64,000 bases of DNA, taken from NCBI GenBank assembly GCA_024114885.1, contig CP099425.1:1426001-1490000 (forward strand), in the 5' to 3' direction. Below the pieces are notes generated by a model. It was not told the origin of the DNA. It was given only the letters and a program-made list of their open reading frames with translations, and searched no databases. The DNA comes from Septoria linicola. Taxonomy: Eukaryota > Ascomycota > Dothideomycetes > Mycosphaerellales > Mycosphaerellaceae. Numbering within the stretch: position 1 is the first letter of the stretch; each line of letters starts with the position of its first letter. Positions 34,725 through 45,354 of this stretch are shown in pieces. The translations under genes were made by a program, and so were the position numbers.

Positions 34725-35729
34725 ATGTACATAACAACGATCCTGCTACCACTTCTGAACTGCACTTCATGTGCGTTGAAATGGACGTCCGAACAGCAGC
34801 CGGTTGTGCAGCCCCCAGCAGGCCTGGCCGCTCCCAATGATCCTCATCCTAAGAAGCCTGGTCATCGCCGACCTGTGCCCGAACTATATTACAAGCGATA
34901 CTCGGAACAGACGTTCATAGGCACGCATGATGCCGCTGCTGTTCGGACAGAAGACAATGGCTGGTCCATCTCTGGCAATCAGTACTTCAATGTCAGCACG
35001 CAGCTTAACGCCGGCGTTCGACTAGTACAAGCACAAGGCCACTCCGATCCGCAAGGCACAGACGACATTCGACTATGTCACTTCAACTGTGCTCTCATGG
35101 ACGGTGGCAGTCTGCACGATCATCTGCGCCATGTCAAGGACTTCTTGAACGAGAATCCTTTCGAGGTTGTGACATTGCTTTTTGTGAACACCGGCCCCGC
35201 GCTGAGACAATGGGCAAAAGCATACTACGACAACGGACTAGATTTGATGTCGTATGTTCCACCAGCACAAAAGCGGAACAGAAACATGCGGCTTGAAGAC
35301 TGGCCCACGATTGCAGAGCTCGTTGAGTCGAACCAGAGATTGATCACTTTCCTCTCTCGTGGTGCGGACGAGGATCTTGTGCCTTTCTTGCTGCCAGAGT
35401 TTGATTACCTCTTTGAGACAAACTTCATCAACGACAATCCATGGGAATTTGGCTGTGATGCGTCCAGGCCATGGTATGGGCAACATTACACGCCGAACAT
35501 GCTAGCTCTTGTCAATCACTTTCTGTATGCTCAATTCTTGGGCTTTAGATATCCCAACGCCACATTTGCGAACACTACAAATAGTGCAGGGTTGCACGAA
35601 GGCGAGCTTGGAGAGCACGCTGCGAGGTGCAGAAGTGCATATGGAAGACGACCAAACTTCTTGCTCGTAGACTTCTTCAATGAAGGAGATGTATTTGACG
35701 TAGAGTACGGGATGAATGCCAATGATTGA
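34725..35729 (+). CDS. Secreted PLC-like phosphodiesterase
   Basis: Single-exon 334-residue protein of the PLC-like phosphodiesterase (PI-PLC X) superfamily, a TIM-barrel fold. The start ATG 34725 gives a short hydrophobic signal-type N-terminus (MYITTILLPLLNC). Family features are FIGTHDAAAV with the first catalytic-type His, QLNAGVRLVQAQGH, IRLCHFNCALMDGGSL with a second His, LRHVKDFLNENPFEVVTLLF, and the late TTNSAGL and RRPNFLLVDFFNEGDV segments shared by fungal members. The usual role would be cleaving phosphoinositide or GPI-type phosphodiesters, but many fungal paralogs are uncharacterised. It is tail-to-tail with UBA4, with only 11 bp between stop codons. Confidence 0.8.
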   Translation: MYITTILLPLLNCTSCALKWTSEQQPVVQPPAGLAAPNDPHPKKPGHRRPVPELYYKRYSEQTFIGTHDAAAVRTEDNGWSISGNQYFNVSTQLNAGVRLVQAQGHSDPQGTDDIRLCHFNCALMDGGSLHDHLRHVKDFLNENPFEVVTLLFVNTGPALRQWAKAYYDNGLDLMSYVPPAQKRNRNMRLEDWPTIAELVESNQRLITFLSRGADEDLVPFLLPEFDYLFETNFINDNPWEFGCDASRPWYGQHYTPNMLALVNHFLYAQFLGFRYPNATFANTTNSAGLHEGELGEHAARCRSAYGRRPNFLLVDFFNEGDVFDVEYGMNAND

Positions 35730-35740
35730 TGAATTCATGC

Positions 35741-37458
35741 TCAATAGTCAGGCCAATCTCTATCGACTTCTTCTCTCCAAGCACGAAAGCCGCCCTTGAT
35801 GTCTTTGACTCGTACGTTGGCTTCGCTGCCGGCGGTTTGGAGCAGGTCATGAATCGCTTTGGCCGCCAGCTGCGAATCATTGCCATACCGACACACGATG
35901 TAGTAGTCGCTGCCGCCACCTGGGCTTGGAAGTGCACCAACTTGGAATGCTTTCTCGAGCCATGCTTGCGCATTCCCTTTCCACGGAACATTGAGACTGC
36001 CTCTCAGAGCGCACATTTGGTATTGTGTCTCATCGCGCACATCGATCAGAGCGTTGCTGCCGTCTCGTGGTAAGCGCGCAAACTCGAACGCTGAGATCCT
36101 GGAGTCAAGTGGAAGTACGCTGATGGGGTTTGTAAGCCCACAGAACGCCGCATAGTCGAGTGAGCCATCGATTAGGCTATCCCGCGTAAGGGTAGCTTTG
36201 GCGGAACAGCATGCGCAGTCTGCTCGTCTCGTTCGCATACGAACACTCCGGAATTGTGGTATCGAGAATGCTGAGAAGATCGTCAATGTCGGCCGCGGAG
36301 GCTCGTCTTGTGGCTGTAGAGAGGGTGAGGGTGGCAGGGACATGAGAGCTGCAAGGTCAAGGTCTCCTGTTGAGGGCTGGCGGACTTTTGGCTTAGTGAT
36401 CAGCACTTTGATTGCTTCAAGCGCTTGCAACACGCCCATTAGTCCGACCACGGGTCCAATGATGCCGCCCTCACCGCAGGAGAGTACCGAGTCTGCCGGA
36501 GGAGGTTTTGGGAAGACGCAGCGATAACATGGCCCACCAGCTGGGTCGCCGGGCGCTCGAGGTGGGTTGTTCAGCACTATCAGCTGACCTTCTGTCTTGA
36601 GTGCTGAGGCGGACACAAGCGGCTTGCCAGTCAGCACGCAGGCATCTGAGATGAGGTAGCGTGAGGTCGGATGATCTGTGCAGTCTAGTACGAGGTCATA
36701 TTGCGAGAAGATGGGTATCGCTTTCTCAGGCGTCAAATGAAAGTGGTGCCGCTGGTATCTGACCAGAGGATTCAACCTACCGAGAGCATCAGAAATGGAT
36801 CTCTTGATGACATGCCTTGCGTGCCTACGTACTCTGACAAGTAGTCGTATGCGCTGTCCACTTTGCTCATCCCTACTCTTGATGCGTTGTGTGCGATTTG
36901 ACGATGGAGGTTCGATATCTCGACGACATCACCATCCATCAGACCCAGAGTGCCTACACCGGCTCCAGCGAGATATGCTGCTGCGGGACACCCCAGCCCG
37001 CCCACGCCGACTATGAGCACTCTCGCATGCTTGAGTCGCAGCTGACCATGCAAGCCCATCTCTTGCATGATCATCTGTCGTCCATATCTTTTATACTCCT
37101 CACTCAGCAGTGGCCATCGACCACTGCTAACAGGCTCAGGCGTGACGAACTCACGACCATGAATTCCAGCTTCTTGACGAATATTCATCGCAATGCCTTC
37201 TGCACTGCCGCCCGACGCCACCGACGCCGGGCACAGTTCCGAACCCAACAAATCATCCGTCAGGACCGACGAAATCTCGCCGATCCACTCAGCAGGAAAT
37301 CCGCCCTGGTAAGAAGCATTCAGCAAGCGCGTTGTCGACACGCGATTTTCTGCTTGTGACAGCTGCTGTTTCAGCGACGCGAGCTGGGTCTCAGTCGCAG
37401 CAATCTGCTTTCGCAGCAGCGCTACGTGGTTATCCAAATCTGCCATGGACGCCGCCAT
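35741..37458 (-). CDS. UBA4: Uba4/MOCS3 adenylyltransferase-sulfurtransferase
   Basis: 553-residue E1-like enzyme that activates the ubiquitin-like sulfur carrier Urm1 for tRNA wobble-uridine thiolation and urmylation; in many organisms it also serves molybdopterin synthesis. Exons are 36833-37458 and 35741-36776 (56-nt intron). Domains: an N-terminal coiled coil (LRKQIAATETQLASLKQQLSQAE); the adenylation domain with RYGRQMIMQEMG, the nucleotide loop VGVGGLGCPAA, the metal-site region LDCTDHPTSRYL and zinc cysteines in CYRC and CACC; and a C-terminal rhodanese domain with the active-site Cys in YYIVCRYGNDSQ. There is an alternative in-frame ATG at 37446. Cytosolic. Confidence 0.95.
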
Positions 37459-38087
37459 GGGTGGCCACGAAATTGTGCGAGTGTGCAGATATATACGGAA
37501 ATGTGAGGTTTCAGGTGTGAGTGAGCACCCTCACTTCCACGTGCGGGGCGGGTGAAAGTCGGGTGAAAGTGCCTCCAGGGCTCGGCATCTCGACACGCTT
37601 TCGGTTTCGTGCTAACTTAGAGTGTCCTGCTGCCTCTGCCATCTGCTTCAACATGTCCATCACAGGGTGATAGTATGCTAGCTACTAGAAGGTAACCTGA
37701 TAGCATGGCATAGGTTATATGCTGCAAGATCGAACGATCTCACCTACGAGACCTGAACAAGCCTACGCGCTGGAACGGCTACGACGATCTTCCGAAGCAA
37801 ATAGTTTGAACGACGTGAACGAGAGTATGCAATCATGTTGTATCACATTCATTTGCTGGCGTGACTGCTATATGCGTACTGATTGCGACCAGCTTAGCTC
37901 ATCTCTCAGCGTTCATCCTGCTTTCCAGAATTGCGGGCGAACTGTGTCTGAAGTCAGATGAACGACCGTGGAATACCAGCAATATCCCAGCATACCCATA
38001 GATGGCCGATTTTGCCACGACAGATTAGATCAATCTGCGAAGACCGTGATATATACTTAAGGCAGTGACCACGCCTGAAACGCCGCC
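37459..38087. other. Intergenic, divergent promoters
   Basis: About 630 bases between UBA4 and the hydrolase gene. No coding frame, repeat or RNA gene that I can support. Confidence 0.5.
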
Positions 38088-38124
38088 ATGGCGTACACAG
38101 CAGCAGGTGAGCAACACGAAAACA

Positions 38125-39018
38125 ATGGCTGGCCCAGGAGAACAGCAACCGCAGCAGAGATATATCACTTTAACAGAACTCTACGAGGTCGTTCGAATCG
38201 AATTTGCCTCATACTTCGCGTCTATCGACTTTAAGCGTCGAACCTGCGTCAATACCATGTGGAAGAAACTTGGCTTATTCTGGCGCGCAGAAACAACCAC
38301 AGACGACGATGCGAGCTCAACGCAGTGCGAGATCTACGAACCTATCAGTCGACATACACATACGGTGATCTTCCTACATGGTCGAGATAGCACTGCGGAG
38401 GACTTTGCGATGGAATTATTCGAGAGCACAGGCTCACAAGAGCAAACGTTAGGAGAAGCGTTGCCGAGCGTGAAGTGGGTGTTTCCAACAGCGCCCATGA
38501 TTGAAAGCGCAAGATTCGGCATGTCCATGAGCCAGTGGTTCGACATGTGTGCAACAGAAGACCCTCATGAAGGCGAGGCCGAGCAAAATCCTACTCAAGC
38601 CATTGACATTGTCTACACACATCTATCACGAGAAGCTGCGATAATTGGCTGGTCAAACGTGGTGTTGGCTGGCATCTCTCAAGGTGCTGCTGTGGGCATA
38701 CATGCGCTGCTCAAGCAACCTCACAAGCTGGGAGGGTTCATCGGGTTAAATGCCTGGCTGCCAAATCCAGAATCGATCGCGAACGCGAGCAAGCGATGGC
38801 CCGAGGCTGTCCAGACGGCTGTCATGCTTGCACATACCCGAGATGATCCAGTCATCAACATCAAGTTCGGAGAGGAGCTGCGGCGGAGGCTGGAGAAGCT
38901 GGGAATGCAGGTCGAGTGGCATGATTACATGACTGCGCCCAATGAGAACCCGCATTGGGTGAACGAGCCACAAGGAGTCGACGACATCATTGATTTCATC
39001 AAGAAGGTCACCGCTTGA
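38125..39018 (+). CDS. Acyl-protein thioesterase/carboxylesterase-like alpha/beta hydrolase
   Basis: 297-residue protein (from ATG 38125) of the phospholipase/carboxylesterase family that contains acyl-protein thioesterases. Catalytic features: HTVIFLHGRDSTAEDF (oxyanion strand), GISQGAA with the nucleophile Ser, LAHTRDDPVI with the Asp, and a His before the C-terminal helix (NPHWVNEPQGVDDIIDF). An N-terminal extension of about 80 residues precedes the core. An alternative start is ATG 38088, in a near-perfect context (gccgccATGg). It could be spliced by GTGAGC at 38107 to TAACAG at 38176 and join the same frame with a different N-terminus. In vivo activity, whether depalmitoylase or another esterase, is unknown. 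Confidence 0.85.
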   Translation: MAGPGEQQPQQRYITLTELYEVVRIEFASYFASIDFKRRTCVNTMWKKLGLFWRAETTTDDDASSTQCEIYEPISRHTHTVIFLHGRDSTAEDFAMELFESTGSQEQTLGEALPSVKWVFPTAPMIESARFGMSMSQWFDMCATEDPHEGEAEQNPTQAIDIVYTHLSREAAIIGWSNVVLAGISQGAAVGIHALLKQPHKLGGFIGLNAWLPNPESIANASKRWPEAVQTAVMLAHTRDDPVINIKFGEELRRRLEKLGMQVEWHDYMTAPNENPHWVNEPQGVDDIIDFIKKVTA

Positions 39019-39546
39019 GTGGGTCTGAGTGTGACAGTATTCGTCTGCCAGACGTTGTGCATGATCGATGAACGATGAAGCTTCTCGCAATTCTCTCTGG
39101 ACGGTGATCGAGAAATTCTTCAAAACGCCCGGCACGCGGCTGAAGAATGAGCGAGTGGTCTGATTGAGATGGACAAACGTGATCTTCTAAACCGAACTTC
39201 CAACTCAGCATTCGCGGCGGACGACTACCTTTACACGCAAAATCACTACCGAAGTGAAGTCGGAGCGCCTAGCGTCAGGGGCAACGCGTCTTTGCTTTCT
39301 CCGTCGCCAAGCGCCGACTGCTCGCTATTTGGCTGTGTTCACACGCGCAGAGATGTCGTCGTATCGGCGAAGACAGTTCAGTTCATATTGTCATGAGCAC
39401 GACGAGAGCGCAGAGTTGTTACCTCCATCCACTCGAACAAGCCCTCAACACTTATCTGCTTCTGTTGCTGGTCGCAGTTTACTTGCTCCTTGATCCCGCA
39501 TTCAAGAGCGTAGAGTCTGTCACATCTCAGAACGTTGAGGTCAGGA

Positions 39547-39565
39547 GTGAGGTGAATCACCTCAC
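39547..39565. repeat. 19-bp near-perfect palindrome
   Basis: Two 9-bp inverted arms, gtgaggtga and tcacctcac, flank a single central base. It lies upstream of the damaged orphan gene. It could be a dimeric protein-binding site or chance; no function is claimed. Confidence 0.5.
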
Positions 39566-39888
39566 CGTGGTGTGACAATAGCGTACTAAGCACTTCTAGC
39601 ACTACGCGTTCGCTCAGCATCACTGACGCCAAAGTCAAGGACATTGTCCGGAAAGGACCTAAGACCCATCATCCTCAACCGGCTTGAGGTTACTACAACC
39701 TCCGCGAGAAGAGTAAGCTCGGGTCACACGTGGCGATGATTGTGACTTGTCACGACTATGTCACTGACTGCATGGATCTGAAGCGCGAAGGAAAGCTCGG
39801 TCAGGTGGCCCGCCACGATCGCACGCCTGCGTAGACCCAAAAGCCCGCCGTACGCGGCGCACGTAACGTCCAGGAAGCAGACCATCGC

Positions 39889-41111
39889 ATGCAGAAGTAC
39901 TACGAAAAGATCCGCAACCAGAAGGAGTTGGTGGTCGCGGCAGCCAAGATCAAGGATGGCGCGGGCAAGGCATTCTCCCTTTCGAACATTCTCGCGCCGG
40001 CCTATCGGCAACAAGCAAGTGTATTCTACGATCGCATGGAGCGCGAAGCGCGAGAGCGATACGAGGGCTTTATGCCAGGCAGCTTCACCCAAGGAGGCCA
40101 AGCTCCGGATGCGCCCCGCAAGTATGGTCGCTTGTCCCAAGGAGAACAGGAGCGCTCTTGGGATTCGCACTTCACAATCATCATCTATGACCTGCTGCGA
40201 CCACTGCACAGCAGGGTGTGCCTCACCACATTGCTCGAAGATCGTGATCGCAAGCGCTTCCTTAAGACCGCGGTACGCAACCACATCATCAATGGGTACC
40301 GTCAGTACCTCATGTACCAGGCTAGGTCCAAGAACGGGTAACAGCACATACTCAAAAACGCCTTATGTATAGAGCTGTCTCGAACCGGCGACCAGCTTTA
40401 ACAATATCTGGGTTTGCTTAGACTATCTTAGCTACATTCTCGTAATTTGGAGATAGCTATAGTAACGGCAGCAAAGATATGCTGGCATCGACTCATCACC
40501 GATAAGTGCCACCCAGTCTTGGACGTAGCCTGGTATCAGGTACCTGCAAGGAAACGGCACAAGTCGACAATTAGGCCCTCCAACAATTCTACTCGACTCT
40601 CGGAGCGGACATTGCTCACGACTTCAGGCAAGGACATTTTGGCTCGTATCGGCACTCATCTCGCGAAGACCAAGCAGTATCCTACTACCACTGGACTTCG
40701 TGGACAGGCGTTAAGCAAGAGCATCATTGCCAGCAAGAGTGCCGATGAATACCACAAAATCCTCGCGCTGGACAAATGGTAATGTCCTGTTACACCAATT
40801 CTCGATGCAGCTAACACCCACGTAGGTTCCCAGCTCTGGACTTGGGCTTCGCGCTCTTGACACAGGTATTCTTGGGCCAATACACCAACACGCTCAACTC
40901 TGCCATCGAGCGTTTAAAGACTCCAATGCGACCATACACTCTAAAGTCAACAATGCCGTGGCAATGGAGACCTGCTCCAATTCTATCTATTGAGAAGCCG
41001 CCGCTCAACGCGGCTCAATTTCCGCAAGGAGCATCGACATCTGTTACAGCTGCCTCCTTCTCTTGGCGCTCCTCCGAGATCCTTCCAACCTTACCTACCT
41101 TCCATCTTTGA
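39889..41111 (+). CDS. Unrecognised orphan protein, possibly 5'-truncated
   Basis: Model with exons 39889-40337, 40551-40778 and 40826-41111 (963 nt, 320 residues). Intron 2 (40779-40825, with CTAAC branch) is convincing; intron 1 (213 nt) is inferred from phase closure. The N-terminal part is helical and charged (MQKYYEKIRNQKELVVAAAK); later parts include HFTIIIYDLLRPLHSRVC and LDLGFALLTQVFLGQY. No family is recognised. The same frame reads as plausible protein upstream to about 39556, for example REKSKLGSHVAMIVTCHDY, but is broken by TGA 39685-39687 and TAG 39832-39834. The true gene may therefore be longer and damaged, or the upstream part may be an older exon. Confidence 0.5.
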
Positions 41112-41339
41112 CCTCTATCACTCGTGTGGCAAGCACACTCACTCTGTATTATGTCGGTAGGTGCGGTTCATCAGGCTCTCTGGGGTGGATTTGAGAGATA
41201 GCAAGGCACAAAATCAGGCATCAAACCTCACATCTTCACCTTCCTTCTTTACGCCATTTCAAATCCGCCGCTCTGAAACGGAGACAGTGTTATAGCGACC
41301 AATCCCTTGCTGGCCACAGGCGTGACTCGTAGTTTCACG

Positions 41340-42314
41340 ATGACTGCAGCTACAACGACCACGCCAGCTTTCCCCATTGCAGTCCATCCGCTCTTTGCCG
41401 CAAGAACCACATGACAATCTTCTTCTGCTGCCCCTGTCAGCGACTCGCTCTTTAGGCCCAATGATTCTGGCAAGTCCGCCGGCACTGTTCAGCTCGATGT
41501 GGAAGAAAAGGCCAAGGCTGCTCGCAAGTCAGTCAAGGAAAGCAATGTAGATCCGCTCGTTGCGGCCTTCACTGGTGTTGGACGAGCAGATCGTGTCGAC
41601 AACGGAGATGGGTCAACATGGAAGCCAGATTCGGACAAGCAGAAAGTCCTTCCGTCCATCGCCCAACAGCGCTGTCCGCTTGCAGTACACAGGTACCTGC
41701 TGCAACTGGTCGTAGCAAAGTCATCCCCATACTGGAGGCTACTCGCGATGTCTGTTACAATCTTACTGTCGAGGCACTGCTAATATATCGGAACCTCTAC
41801 TTTACAACCTCTGGAGATTATGCTTAGTTCTTGTCTATGTACCGCAAGCATATCCGCAAGCATCATCTCGACTGCACTGCGGTCGCCACCGACAACGGAC
41901 ATGCTTGCGGACAAGGCGTCCAATCCTGCGTTGGACCTTTCCACGTGTTCCACGAGCCGATTCGCGACAATCAGACTCGAAAGGCTTGCGCCCGCCGCTA
42001 CGATGACGAAGTGGACACCACTGTCTGACTTGGGAGACTATCCCAACGTCTGCTATCCTTCGATCACGTCAGGATTGTCGTGCGACTTGGCTGCATATGC
42101 TATCACATTTGACGAGAACGAAGCGCGCACGGTGAAGACGATCAACGAGAACATACCTCTTCTATCGGACTGCCCTGTCTGCAAGACTCATGTCATAGCC
42201 GTCACCGACAACATCCACTACCAAACCAAAGTGGTCCAAGACGCCTTCCATGCACACTTCAATAATGTCCACGGCATGAGCATACCAACTTTCAGCCAGA
42301 CACCGTTCATCTGA
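41340..42314 (+). pseudogene. Fragmented orphan coding region with Cys/His motif
   Basis: Protein-like sequence shifts between frames along this stretch. From ATG 41340 one frame reads through TGA 41412-41414 into DSGKSAGTVQLDVEEKAKAA and further. Around 41650-41700 the signal moves to another frame (SKVIPILEATRDVCYNL), which meets TAG 41825-41827 and continues (FLSMYRKHIRKHHLDC). Near 42020 it shifts again to a frame ending at 42312-42314 with DCPVCKTHV...FHAHFNNVHGM, a C-x2-C plus H-x4-H spacing like a zinc finger. I could not remove the breaks with plausible introns. It is best read as a decayed gene, though unrecognised introns remain possible. Confidence 0.4.
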
Positions 42315-42977
42315 ACAGCTACTCATGCATGACCATCCGCTTTTGCGGCGAGCATACTTTGTTATGCTGACGCAATATCCGCTGGACGCGGCACAAAGGC
42401 TTTGCAAAGTGCTGTACGCAGCTTTGTTGTGCAACGAAGGCATCGGCACATGTTTTCCCACATCTGCGCCCTGTATAAAAATTATGACCAACATATCGCC
42501 ATGACCAGAGGCAGTCTCAATAATGTAGATGGAGACACTCAGGTACTTAGACATCTATGGCTGTGGCGGTATCAGAACGTCTCGCTTCACTTTGTAGGTC
42601 TTACAGTCTCGTGTACCACATGTCATAGCGTGATGAACGAAGGTCTAGCAGATGGGTCAGAAAGGAAGGTTTCGATGCAACATGTGCTTAGATGTCTTTA
42701 TGTAGTGCTGCCATGGCTACCTTCTTCCTAAACATCTTACATGCCGCCCAACGCATAGGTATCCTTACAAATTTGCATTTTGATCTTCGCGTCGTAGCCT
42801 CTTTGGCTTCTGCTGTCGTTTTCGTGATGCCTCGTGATTGAATCTTGACGCAAGAAAGTGGTAGCTTTTCACAAGGAGGTGAGCTTTGATAGATGGATGA
42901 CAAAGGAAAGATACGCCGCGTGAAGCTGATAAGTATGTCCGCTCACCTTTAGTCACAACTGATGGTAATGCTGGTTG
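42315..42977. other. Intergenic region
   Basis: About 660 bases with no supportable gene. Confidence 0.45.
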
Positions 42978-43077
42978 AAAGTGAGATTGAATGTAAAGTG
43001 AGGTCGAATGTAAAGTGAAGTCGAACGTAAAGTGAAGTCGAATGTGAAGTGAAGTCGAAGGTAGAGTGAGGTTGAAC
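42978..43077. repeat. Tandem repeat, 17-bp unit, about six copies
   Basis: Six consecutive imperfect copies of a 17-bp unit close to aaagtgaagtcgaatgt, differing at one to three positions each. On the minus strand it gives a short artificial frame rich in Phe/Thr/Leu, which I do not call a gene. It lies just 5' of the Ala/Ser-rich orphan region. Confidence 0.85.
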
Positions 43078-43121
43078 AAGGAGGTGAGCGTGAGCTCTCA
43101 GCTCCATAACTCAATTCTTAG

Positions 43122-44189
43122 TCAGGGTCTTCCAGAGGTGGCAAGACTGTCGAGGTGGATGAAACCGACGAGGCTGAGCACATTATTGCCGAGTGGTTGC
43201 GTGGGAATCATGACTACGGCTGCATTTCAACTTCCTCACGTCCTCCACCACCCGCTTCTTCTGTGGCGAAGCCATCAGCTTCAGCAAGTACTGCAGCATC
43301 GCCCGCCGCTGCCAAGGTCCGCTCTCCCTCAGGTCCTCCCCTTTCTGCTTCTGCTGCGATATTCATGTCTTCAGCAAAGGCCTCAACTGCTCCGGCGTGC
43401 CCACGATCTGCTTCTGCGACGAAGTTCCTGGCTTCAGCAAAGACCCCAGCATCGTCCACTGCTGCCAAGCTTCAAGCCCTCCCAGACATTCCATTATCCG
43501 CCTCTTCTGCGGCGATGTCCTTGGCTCCAGCGATTACCGCATCATCGCCCTCTGCTGTCCAGACGCCAATGGCTATGAGCGCTCAGCCTTCCGCAGCCTC
43601 AGCGTCACCTTCAGCACTGGGAGACGATTTGACGAAGCTGGATAGAGCCGAAGTGGTTACCAGAATCCATAATATGAAGCCTCATGAGCGCATAGTGGCA
43701 TACAAGCTGTTTCCGATAGAGGTGCAGGCTTAACTGAAGGGCGCTGTGAACGCCATGCCTCCACACAGTACTACAGCACAGCAGCCCTCGCCACCATCAC
43801 ACGGCATCCAACCATCCGCTTCTGCGGCAAGCTCCTCTGGTCGTCCAATGGGCACTGGTCTGGGACCATCGCCATCACCTCCCGGCTTACAACCATCCGC
43901 TCACGCGGCGAGACCTGTCGTGCTACCACAACGCAGCAGACGGGTAATTCCAGATTTCCGTAATTGCGACCATCGCTCGAACAAGACCACGCGGATCTGG
44001 GTGCGAGGAACTCGCAAATGTGCATACCACGAGCTCAACCCAGCCCTCTGCAAGGCTGACCTCAAGTTCCTGGATATGTGCTACTGTCCAAAATGCGAGC
44101 GAGAGCTATGTCGTCCTTGTTTGCGGGATCTACTTCCATCGTTCTCGATTGGATATGCGCGAAAGAAGCGCCTTGCAGCGAGCAGATAG
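43122..44189 (+). CDS. Ala/Ser/Pro-rich orphan with C-terminal Cys motif, interrupted by TAA
   Basis: One frame is open from a splice acceptor-like site (ttcttag, 43121) to a stop at 44187-44189, broken once by TAA 43731-43733. It starts SGSSRGGKTVEVDETDEAEH and has no clear ATG, so an upstream exon is missing. A long low-complexity region with degenerate SASAA/PSASA repeats follows. A compact segment (LTKLDRAEVVTRIHNMKPHERI) comes just before the TAA. The part after the TAA ends in RKCAYHE...CYCPKCERELCRPCLRDLL, a run of C-x2-C pairs like a small zinc-binding domain. A 60-nt intron (GTGCAG 43723 to GCACAG 43782) would remove the TAA and keep frame, but its donor is weak. Function unknown. 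Confidence 0.45.
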
Positions 44190-45354
44190 TAGTGTGCATT
44201 GAGAACAATAAGAGCCAACAGAGCACTGAAGATAGACTTAATGTCACAGAAGCTTCGGGATTGCTTCTCCATTGCACGTTATAGCTCCGTTGTTCTGTGG
44301 TCGCGCACACAGAGGCGTAGTGGTCACCACACTGCGGAAAAGTTGTCAGCTAGGCGCATGCAGAACAGTTCGACGTAATCAAATTGAATGATTTCGCCAA
44401 CATCAACGAGCTTTTCGCGACCGTCTTGCCAACGTTCGCAAACATATGCGCTGCAGTAAGGTTGATCTGCCAACAAGAAGTGCTGGGCGCCCTCGACTTC
44501 GATATCGGTCCCATGTACATCGTGCGGCGACCGCCAGGCACACAGAGTAATCAGAAAGGGCGCGATGTGATTTGGCGCCTCCGAGCATTCTTTGGAGGGT
44601 TTCTGCGATTCGTCCGGTCGATGCATGCCCGGCGAGTCAGCCTGTACGTCGACGGAAGAAACGGTATGTGCCGCATTCTCCCCACGAACAGCACATAGTC
44701 ATTAGACTGACGCGAGCGAAAGGCCTTGCGCTGACCACTCGTTGACACACTGATTGGGCATCCAGTTTGGCTTGAATCGTCGGCCGCACGGGCATCCTCT
44801 CCACTTCAGTTGCACAACCACTGCAGGATCGTCGTCACCGAGTTCGCTTTGATAGAGACATTGAAGTACCACGTTGTTGCAAGCGCTCCTGCTGGCTTGA
44901 GAATCCTGACACAGCTTGGTAGTCAACGAGCAAGAGTCCGAGATTGCCAAGCAGAGGGTAGGTGCAGTTGGTGCCCAGCTCTCCACGAGAATGCTGTGTT
45001 GCCACTTCGGTTGTCTGACTGCTCGACGGCGTGGGTGATCTGGGCTTGACAGAGATTGTTGTAGGAGTGGAGATGCCACACGTGATTTGACTGGTCAACA
45101 GCCCTTCGCTCGTTCATCAATTGTATGTAGTGTTGGCGAAGCGGATGTGGCAGGGGCCGATGCAGTCTTGTGTTCCTTAAGAACATTCATGGCCATTGTC
45201 GGTGGCGACGGCGGCAGCCCTTGATTTCTTATTTGCGGAATTGCTCTCGAAGTATCGTAAGGAGCAGGTCTGGTCTATAGAGATTGCAAAGGGTAGATTG
45301 CGGTAAGCTAGCGGCGCCTCGACTATGAGATCGAGCTAAAAGTCTCGAGTAGCT
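44190..45354. other. 1.1-kb region with unresolved frames
   Basis: On the minus strand the 3' part of a frame ending at 44702 reads like protein, for example LQCLYQSELGDDDPAVVVQL and CPCGRRFKPNWMPNQC, and may be the last exon of a small gene. I could not find its start. At 44324-44698 both strands have plausible 100-codon frames and I cannot choose between them. No gene is called. Confidence 0.3.
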
